A stretch of 58,568 bases of DNA from Myxococcales bacterium (GTDB lineage Bacteria; Myxococcota_A; UBA9160; SMWR01): assembly GCA_013215605.1 (NCBI GenBank), contig JABSQW010000072.1, positions 1 through 58,568 of the forward strand, written 5' to 3'. The stretch's first letter is position 1; each line of letters opens with the position of its first letter. Shown here in pieces: positions 52,585 through 58,568 of the stretch. Below the pieces are notes generated by a model. That model had not been told where the DNA came from and did not search any database. It saw only the letters and a program-made list of their open reading frames with translations. Made by a program: the position numbers and the translations under genes.

Positions 52585-54231
52585 CTAGAAGTGATGTTGG
52601 TACTTGCGGAGCTCCGCGATCTCTTCGCGTGTTGCTTCGTCTGTCGGTCCTCCGACCTCGAGTGCCCGCTCGAGCACGGCAATCGCTTCACTCATCTCGC
52701 CGCGCGCCACGTAAGCGCGCGCGACGGTGCGAAGCTCGAGCTGTGTCGGGTTCTCCTTGACGTGAAACATCGCGATCCGGCGCGCTGCGATCTCGCTCAC
52801 CACGGCCCGAAACTTCGCGTGCTTCCGGATGGGCGCGAGCGCGGGATCGGCGTCGAGCTGCTGAAAGCGCAGATAGCCCCGCGCCACGGCGCCTCGAATG
52901 TTCTCCACGGCGGTGTCGACGTCACCGAGCTGCGCCGACCGCTGCGCGCGCTGGAGATGAGCCGAGACTCCGTTCGGGTAGTGGCTTGCGGCGTCGTCGA
53001 GAATGAACACGGGATTGCGCCAGATCGCCGCACGCTCGCCACTGTGCCAGGCGAAGAAGACCAACATCCCGGCACCCGCACCCATCAGGGCGCGACGGAC
53101 CTTCTCGGCGCTGCCCTCGTCGACGAGCTGCGAAAAAACGTCGCGCCCCATCAGCAGTGCGACGCCGATCAGCCCCGGCATGATGAAATAGAGGTAGCGA
53201 TCCGCCATCGGGTAGAGGAATGGAAACACCTGGGAGACGGGCGCGAACGACACCAGCGCCCACACCCAGTAGGCGACCTCGTTCCGCCGTGCGCGGATTC
53301 CCGTCAGTAGACGCCACGCGACGAATACGGCGGCGGGCAGGGCCGCGAGCCACCAGAGATCGAACGGCGAGTGCACGGGCTCGGGCTCGTGGAACGCCGA
53401 GACGCCGTACGACGTGCCCGCCATCACGAGATAGCGGACGGCGAGGGCCATCACGGTGCGAATCAGGACGAACGGCGTGTCGTAGAGCACGGCGTCCGCG
53501 GCTCCGGAGCGTTGGTGGGCGCTGAACTCGATCGCCGCGTACGTCGCGAGGACGAGCACCGCCACCAACAGCCAGCGTCGGGGTGGGAGCAGTGCGCGGG
53601 CCCCGCGCGCCGGGTCGGCGGCGCACCACGCGAAGACGGCCGCCACCGGTAGCACGAACGCCGCGGTCGGCTTGGCGAACAGCGCGAGACCAAACAGCAG
53701 GGTGGCGAGCGCCGGCCGCCTCGCGAACCAGAGCAATGACGCGAGCGACAGCACCAGCGCAGAGCTCGACTTCAGCTGGCTGATCCACGCCACCGCCTCG
53801 ACGTTTGCGGGGTGGAGGAGGAACCAGCTCGCACCGAAGAACGCAGCCATCCTGGGAATCCGACTGCGGACCAGCAGAGGGAAGAGCAGCGCCGACGCGA
53901 GCGCGTGCAGCACGACGTTCGCAACGTGATGTCCGAGGGTCGAGGTCCCGAACAGCTTCCACATCACAGCGTGGAGCAGGAGATGAATGGGCGTGTAGTT
54001 CACCACCGCCACCGCCGCGCCGCCAGTCGGGTCGAGGATGTCGACGACGTTTTCGAGCGACAGCTCGTGGATGTAGACGTTGTCGCGGACGTAGTGGAGG
54101 TCGTCCGAGACGAACGGACCCTGCAGCACCCGACCGTACACGAACAGTGAGACGACGAGGAATCCGCAAAACAGCAGGGCGACGCTGCCGGCCTCGCCTG
54201 CGCTCGACCCGGACGACTTCGGCCGCGCCAC
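52585..54231 (-). CDS. TMTC-like polytopic protein, short subtype
   Basis: A 548-residue protein with about ten membrane helices in the first 400 residues and a short helical C-terminus with one or two degenerate TPR units (ELRTVARAYVARGEMSEAI). The first external loop has FVSDDLHYVRDN (DD motif), then HPANVEAVAWISQLKSSSAL, HEPEPVHSPFDLWWLAALP and MADRYLYFIMPGLIG. These motifs mark a subtype shared with the next gene and distinct from the HPLHVESVVW subtype at 18703 and 57059. A lipid-linked sugar transferase is the best guess. GTG 54231 lies two bases past the upstream gene's TAG, so the pair is coupled. Confidence 0.8.
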   Translation of the reverse strand: MARPKSSGSSAGEAGSVALLFCGFLVVSLFVYGRVLQGPFVSDDLHYVRDNVYIHELSLENVVDILDPTGGAAVAVVNYTPIHLLLHAVMWKLFGTSTLGHHVANVVLHALASALLFPLLVRSRIPRMAAFFGASWFLLHPANVEAVAWISQLKSSSALVLSLASLLWFARRPALATLLFGLALFAKPTAAFVLPVAAVFAWCAADPARGARALLPPRRWLLVAVLVLATYAAIEFSAHQRSGAADAVLYDTPFVLIRTVMALAVRYLVMAGTSYGVSAFHEPEPVHSPFDLWWLAALPAAVFVAWRLLTGIRARRNEVAYWVWALVSFAPVSQVFPFLYPMADRYLYFIMPGLIGVALLMGRDVFSQLVDEGSAEKVRRALMGAGAGMLVFFAWHSGERAAIWRNPVFILDDAASHYPNGVSAHLQRAQRSAQLGDVDTAVENIRGAVARGYLRFQQLDADPALAPIRKHAKFRAVVSEIAARRIAMFHVKENPTQLELRTVARAYVARGEMSEAIAVLERALEVGGPTDEATREEIAELRKYQHHF

Positions 54232-54233
54232 CG

Positions 54234-55919
54234 CTACCCGCTCCCCGGCATCCGCTCGCGCATGCGTACGAGTTCCTCGCGCACGAGGTCGTCCTGGAAT
54301 CCGCCGATGGCGAGCGCCCGCTCGAACGCCTCTGCGGCGAGTGCGTACTCGCCGCGCACCTGGTGGGCGAGTCCGACGATCCGGTACTCGGGCTGCGTCG
54401 TGACTCCGCGGCGTCGGGCTTTTTCGATCCAGCGGCCAGCCATCTCGCGAACCAGCTCCTGGAACGCGGGATCGCGGCGAATGGGCGCGAGCCCGGGATC
54501 GGTGAGGAGGATCGAGAAGCGCGCCGCGTGGTTTTCCTCCGCGCGCCGCAGGAGCGGAATCGCCGCGCTGACATCGCCGCGCTGCGCAGCGCTGCGCGCG
54601 TCGAGGAAGCTCGCGGTACCGCCTTCCGGATAGTGGCGCGCCGCATCGAGGAGCAACTTCGTCTCGCTCTTCCAGAGCGAAGCACGCGCCGCACTCCGCG
54701 CGCCGAATCCACACAGCACCACGAACGCGAGCACCCACGCTATCGACCTTGCGCGAGCACCGCCCTGGCGCGGGAATCGAGCGGCGGCCAGCAGCACGCC
54801 CCCGATCAAGCCGGGGAGGATGAAGTAGAGGTAGCGATCCGCCAGGGGATTCACGAACGGGAGGATCTGCGACACCGGACCAAACGAGGCCGCCGCGAAC
54901 AGCCACCACGCCGCCTCCTCGCTGCGGGCCCGCAGGGTCGCGACGATGCGCCAGGCGAGAAGCGCGGCCAGGGGGAGCGCGGCCAGCCACCAGGGATTCG
55001 CGAACGAGGTGACCGGAGCCGGCTCCTGGAACGCAGCGACGCCGTAGGAAGTCACCGCCATCACGAGGTATCGCGACCCGACCGCCGCGATGGACCGCAC
55101 GTGCACCCACGGATCCGAATACGCGGGCTCCTCGAACGCGGAACCGAACCCGAACGAGCTGAGCTCCGGAACCACGTAGATGAACAAGACGAGCAGCCAG
55201 ACGCCCACGCCCTGCCAGTGGGCGCGCGATCCTCCGGGTCCGCCGCTGCGCGCCCAGGTCAACGCCGCGATCATTGGCAGTGCCGCGTAGGCGGACGCCT
55301 TCGTGAGCAACGCCACGGCGAACACAGCACCGCTCCACATGGGGATTCGCCGGTGAAGGAGCATCGCAGCGAGCGTGAGGACGAGCGACCCGGTGGTCTT
55401 CAGCTGGGAGATCCACGCCACGGCTTCGACGTTGGCCGGATGGACGAGGAAAAAGAGGGTACCGGCGATCGCGAGCGGAGCGGCCACCTGCGACCGCCCG
55501 AGCAACGCCGCGAGCAGCAGCGCGGCGAGCGCGTGCAGGGCCACATTCACGAGGTGGTATCCCAGCACTTCGTCGGCGAATATCTGTCGTTCGATGGCGG
55601 TAACCACCAGGTGAATCGGCGCGTAGTTGGCGGTGTACTCCCTTGCCTGTCCGGCGGGGTCGAACATCTCGATCAGGTTCGGGACGTCGAGGGAGGTCGT
55701 GTACGGATTCGTGACGATGTACCCGAAGTCGTCCGAGACGAACACGCCGCGGAGAGCGCCCTGGTAGACGAACAACGAGATCGCCGCGAACGCGGCGAAT
55801 GCCAGAAGGGGGCCGCCCCGCGGCCATTCGAGGGTGGGCAGGGACAGCGGGGAGGGCCCCGGCGCTGCGACGCTGTTGCCCTCGTGGTCGTCCGCTCCGG
55901 GCCCTGCCTTCGACGCCAT
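54234..55919 (-). CDS. TMTC-like polytopic protein, short subtype (tandem paralogue)
   Basis: A 561-residue paralogue of its downstream neighbour, with the same plan: about ten helices, first-loop FVSDDFGYIVTN, HPANVEAVAWISQLKTTGSL, FQEPAPVTSFANPWWLAALP and LADRYLYFILPGLIGG, then a short C-terminal helical region (VRGEYALAAEAFERALAIG). The two share nearly every motif in the same order, so they arose by tandem duplication. The start ATG 55919 lies inside the first codons of the divergent beta-propeller gene (start 55884), an unusual 5' overlap; one of the two starts may be downstream of where I place it. Confidence 0.8.
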   Translation of the reverse strand: MASKAGPGADDHEGNSVAAPGPSPLSLPTLEWPRGGPLLAFAAFAAISLFVYQGALRGVFVSDDFGYIVTNPYTTSLDVPNLIEMFDPAGQAREYTANYAPIHLVVTAIERQIFADEVLGYHLVNVALHALAALLLAALLGRSQVAAPLAIAGTLFFLVHPANVEAVAWISQLKTTGSLVLTLAAMLLHRRIPMWSGAVFAVALLTKASAYAALPMIAALTWARSGGPGGSRAHWQGVGVWLLVLFIYVVPELSSFGFGSAFEEPAYSDPWVHVRSIAAVGSRYLVMAVTSYGVAAFQEPAPVTSFANPWWLAALPLAALLAWRIVATLRARSEEAAWWLFAAASFGPVSQILPFVNPLADRYLYFILPGLIGGVLLAAARFPRQGGARARSIAWVLAFVVLCGFGARSAARASLWKSETKLLLDAARHYPEGGTASFLDARSAAQRGDVSAAIPLLRRAEENHAARFSILLTDPGLAPIRRDPAFQELVREMAGRWIEKARRRGVTTQPEYRIVGLAHQVRGEYALAAEAFERALAIGGFQDDLVREELVRMRERMPGSG

Positions 55920-57062
55920 CGCGGTCGAGTCTACCAAGCCCTCGCGCGAATCCCGGTCCTCCTGCTGCTCGCAGCAGGTGTGGCCTGCACCGAGCAGCGC
56001 GCACCAGCGGCACCCGATCGCGCGGATCAGCGACTCGAGATCCGCGGCGCCGCATCCGGAGGGCTCGTGTTCGTCCGCATGAGTGGAGCGTCGATGGATC
56101 TCGTACGCGCCCGGTTGTCCGACGGATCGATCGCTCACCTCACCGACACCGACGATCGGAACGAGAGCTGGCCCTACTGGTCGCCCGCGGCGGGTCGCCT
56201 CGTCTACCAGAGCGCCGGGCGCCGCGACGGCGGGCACGCCACCCCGACCGACCTGATGCTGTGGCGACCCGGAGGCGAGCCGCGGCCGCTCCTCTCGACG
56301 CCAGCGCGCAACGAGAGTTGGCCGGTGTGGTCGCCGGACGGACGCCGCGTCGTACACGTCTTTCGGGGCCCTGGCAGCGCGGCCGGGATCGCGAGCATAG
56401 ACGTCGCCACGGGCCAATCGACGCTCGTCGCCCGCGTCGTGCCACCCCGATTCCTCCTGCGCCCCAACTTCGCGCCAGACGGTGTGCGAATCGTCGCCGA
56501 GCAGCGGCGCGACTCGGGGGGTACCGCGCTGCGCGTACTCACACCGGGAGAGCCCCCGAGTGTCCTCACCGACGAGCCGAACCTGTCGGACTCGAAGGCC
56601 TGGTTCTCGCGCGATGGCGCGACGATCGTGTTCACTCGGAGTGCGGGCAGCAATTCCCTGGCCTCGAGCGACGTGTTCTCGATCCCCTCGACCGGCGGAT
56701 CCGCGCGCCCCCTGTTCGCCGATCCCGATCTCGCCGAACACTCCGCCCGCCCGTCGCCGACCCGCGACGAGGTGGTCTACATCGCGGGTCCGGACGGACA
56801 CACCGACGTATTTATCGCGAACCTGGACGGCAGTAGAAGCCGGCCGCTCGTGCGAACCGCGGACGTGAACGAGTTCACGCCGCGGTGGTCGCCCGACGGC
56901 GAGTTCTTCACGGTGATCGCGGTGCCCGCCGGCAGAGGCCCAGGCCGCCTCGACGATCCGGACTCGCTCGCTCGAATCCAGCTCCGCGCGTACGACCGCG
57001 AGGGAAACCTGCGCTTCGACACGAGGGGGATGATGGCGGACTGGATGCCCGCGTGGCCGTGA
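55884..57062 (+). CDS. TolB/PD40-type beta-propeller lipoprotein
   Basis: A 392-residue protein. A hydrophobic signal (ARIPVLLLLAAGVAC) ends at a plausible lipobox Cys. The body is a six-bladed propeller of the WD40-like/PD40 type, with repeated strands SWPYWSPAAGRLVYQS, SWPVWSPDGRRVVHVF, KAWFSRDGATIVFTRS, RPSPTRDEVVYIAG and FTPRWSPDGEFFTV. Related proteins include TolB of the Tol-Pal system, but this one lacks the TolB N-terminal domain and is probably a stand-alone envelope protein. The start is uncertain: GTG 55884 is the best in-frame codon ahead of the signal. Its TGA overlaps the start of the next gene (GTGA). Confidence 0.75.
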   Translation: MVVRSGPCLRRHRGRVYQALARIPVLLLLAAGVACTEQRAPAAPDRADQRLEIRGAASGGLVFVRMSGASMDLVRARLSDGSIAHLTDTDDRNESWPYWSPAAGRLVYQSAGRRDGGHATPTDLMLWRPGGEPRPLLSTPARNESWPVWSPDGRRVVHVFRGPGSAAGIASIDVATGQSTLVARVVPPRFLLRPNFAPDGVRIVAEQRRDSGGTALRVLTPGEPPSVLTDEPNLSDSKAWFSRDGATIVFTRSAGSNSLASSDVFSIPSTGGSARPLFADPDLAEHSARPSPTRDEVVYIAGPDGHTDVFIANLDGSRSRPLVRTADVNEFTPRWSPDGEFFTVIAVPAGRGPGRLDDPDSLARIQLRAYDREGNLRFDTRGMMADWMPAWP

Positions 57063-58568
57063 CCCACGATCGGCGTGACCCGGCCCCGGAGACCCGAACC
57101 CTCGCGATCTCGGTCGCTCTCCTCGTCGTCCTGACGCTTGCGGTCTTCCTGCCATCGCTCGGTTACGAGTTCGTCAACTACGACGATCCCATCATGATCG
57201 CCAACAACCCGCACGTCGCCAACGGCGTCTCGATCGACGGCCTGCGCTGGGCGTTCACGACTTTCTACGGTGCGAATTGGTTCCCTCTCACGTGGATCTC
57301 GTGGATGCTCGGCGCGTCGCTGTTCGGATTGGACGCGCGCGCCTTCCACGCCACGGGTGTGCTGTTGCACGCATGCACCGCGGCGCTCCTCTTCCTCACG
57401 CTCGTGCGCGCGACCGGCAAGGTCGCTCCGAGCGCGTTCGTGGCGGCCGTCTTCGCGGTGCACCCGCTCCACGTCGAGTCGGTGGTTTGGATCTCGGCGC
57501 TCAAGGACACGCTGAGCGGGCTCTTCTTCGCGCTCGCGCTCCTCGTGCACTGCGGCGGGCGCGGTGCAACGCCGACCCCCCAACGCCGCGCCGCTCTCTT
57601 CGGGTGTGTGCTCGCGTCGCTCATGGCGAAGCCCACGGCGGTCGTGCTCCCCTTCGCCCTGGTACTGCTCGACGCCTGGCCGCTCGGGCGACTCGGCGGA
57701 TCGGGCAGCAAGACGACTCGCGCGTTAGAACCGCGCGCGCTGCTCCGCTCGTTCGCGGAGAAGGTCGAGCTCTTCGTCCTGGTTGCTGTCGCCAGCGGTA
57801 TCTTCTTCGCCGCGCAACAGCACGCGGGTGTCGTCGTACCGCTCGAGCGTCTCGGTCTCGGCTCGCGCATCGCCAATGCGCTCGTCGCCTACGCGGCGTA
57901 CCTCGGCAAGGCGTTCTGGCCGAGCTCGCTCGCCGTCCTCTACCCACATCCCGGCGACAGCCTCCCCCTCTGGCAGCCGGCCCTGGCTGGTGTGCTCCTG
58001 CTCGCGGTGTCGGTTGCGGCGCTATCGGCATGGCGACGTGCGCCCGCCGTGCTCGTCGGCTGGCTCTGGTTTCTCGGCATGCTCGTCCCCACCATCGGCA
58101 TCGTGCAGGTCGGCTCTCAGGCCATGGCCGACCGCTACATGTACCTGCCGCTCGTCGGCCTCGCGGTCGCGCTGGCATTCGGACTGCCCGCCCTTTCCCC
58201 ACGCGCAACCCATGCGACGGGCGGTCGCCTAGCGATTGCCGCGGCTGCGGTCGCAGTGGTCGGGCTCGCCACAACAGCCGCCGTGCAGACGGCGGTCTGG
58301 CGAAATAGCATCACGTTGTTCGAGCACACGCTCGATGTGACGAAAGACAATCCGATCGCACACGCCCACCTCGGCGCCGCCCTCCTCGCACGCGGCCGCG
58401 TCGAGGAGACCGTCACCCACTACACGGAGTCGATCCGGCTGAGCCCCAACGACGCGGACGTGGCGAACAACTTCGCTTGGCTCCTCGCCACCTACGACGA
58501 CGTCGAAATCCGCAACCCCTATCTCGCGGTGCGCCTGGCGGAACGCGCGGTCGCCCGGACGCAGCGCA
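57059..58568 (+). CDS. TMTC-like polytopic protein with TPR, long subtype (cut by window end)
   Basis: At least 503 residues, open to the window end. GTG 57059 overlaps the propeller gene's TGA; GTG 57053 is a second option. The first loop has FVNYDDPIMIANNPHVANG (DD motif), then HPLHVESVVWISALKDTLSG, AVLYPHPGDSLPLW and MADRYMYLPLVGLA, matching the long subtype at 18703-20805. After about ten helices a first TPR appears (NPIAHAHLGAALLARGRVEE), and more should follow beyond the window. It is coupled to the propeller lipoprotein, and divergent from the two short-subtype paralogues. Confidence 0.82.
   Translation, partial: MTHDRRDPAPETRTLAISVALLVVLTLAVFLPSLGYEFVNYDDPIMIANNPHVANGVSIDGLRWAFTTFYGANWFPLTWISWMLGASLFGLDARAFHATGVLLHACTAALLFLTLVRATGKVAPSAFVAAVFAVHPLHVESVVWISALKDTLSGLFFALALLVHCGGRGATPTPQRRAALFGCVLASLMAKPTAVVLPFALVLLDAWPLGRLGGSGSKTTRALEPRALLRSFAEKVELFVLVAVASGIFFAAQQHAGVVVPLERLGLGSRIANALVAYAAYLGKAFWPSSLAVLYPHPGDSLPLWQPALAGVLLLAVSVAALSAWRRAPAVLVGWLWFLGMLVPTIGIVQVGSQAMADRYMYLPLVGLAVALAFGLPALSPRATHATGGRLAIAAAAVAVVGLATTAAVQTAVWRNSITLFEHTLDVTKDNPIAHAHLGAALLARGRVEETVTHYTESIRLSPNDADVANNFAWLLATYDDVEIRNPYLAVRLAERAVARTQR

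Noticed and set aside
53805..55883. Upstream extension of the beta-propeller gene in the same frame
   Set aside because: It is antisense to the TMTC-like gene and lacks a signal peptide; the lipoprotein signal begins only after 55884.
54232..56055. Upstream extension of the TMTC-like gene at 52585-54231 in the same frame
   Set aside because: The extension is out of frame with the clear paralogue on the same strand and encodes Arg-rich junk; the coupled GTG at 54231 is a better start.

Overview
The window is high-GC bacterial chromosome, densely packed with genes on both strands. GTG and TTG starts are frequent and stop/start overlaps common (ATGA, GTGA, TTGA). The gene content suggests an uncultured Gram-negative of the deltaproteobacterial grade (Myxococcota, Desulfobacterota or Binatota-like): an LPS heptosyltransferase, an AsmA-type envelope protein, a PEP-CTERM protein, GatCAB, a probable F420-type luciferase-family enzyme and a thiolase/DUF35 pair. 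This placement is inference from gene content only. I see no tRNA, rRNA, CRISPR array, prophage or insertion sequence.

Layout. 1-9.7 kb: the end of msrQ, a conserved hypothetical, a TraB-family membrane protein, a sodium:solute symporter, a tightly overlapping sugar operon (GT4 glycosyltransferase, Gfo/Idh/MocA oxidoreductase, WaaF-type heptosyltransferase), a tyrosine phosphatase, a 63-residue membrane protein, a Crp/Fnr regulator and a PilZ-like protein. 9.7-20.8 kb: a CrtC/AttH-like protein, a triple-PAS hybrid histidine kinase, uvrA, then a sulfatase-fold lipoprotein coupled to an SGNH-like protein and facing a TMTC-like membrane/TPR protein. 21-31.6 kb: mostly catabolic or accessory enzymes (aldo/keto reductase, two metallophosphoesterases, SDR, D-threonine aldolase, secreted alpha/beta hydrolase, LLM oxidoreductase, thiolase plus DUF35, IlvE) and a remnant of a flavoprotein gene. 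31.6-45.8 kb: a receiver-PATAN-J-domain-TPR protein, the gatC-gatA-gatB-asmA operon, a DEAD-box helicase, a LOG-family protein, larE coupled to a C45-like protein, ddl and a membrane-anchored sulfatase-fold protein.

45.9-58.6 kb is the most distinctive part. It holds a PEP-CTERM protein with its own intrinsic terminator and a textbook sigma-54 -24/-12 promoter, two very large TPR lipoproteins in tandem resembling the PrsT proteins of PEP-CTERM/exosortase systems, three more TMTC-like polytopic proteins (the last cut by the window end), and a lipoprotein beta-propeller of the TolB/PD40 type. With the TMTC-like protein at 18.7-20.8 kb the window holds four members of this family, in two clear subtypes. 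I propose, as inference, that this end encodes an envelope glycan or glycoprotein export/modification system linked to PEP-CTERM sorting.

A further feature is a family of short inverted-repeat elements that fill the gaps between convergent genes at about 7.28, 41.3 and 52.5 kb, with a degenerate relative at 13.3 kb. Two copies have perfect 9-bp arms and about 85% identity by eye, so this looks like a mobile or duplicated bidirectional terminator (REP-like) element.
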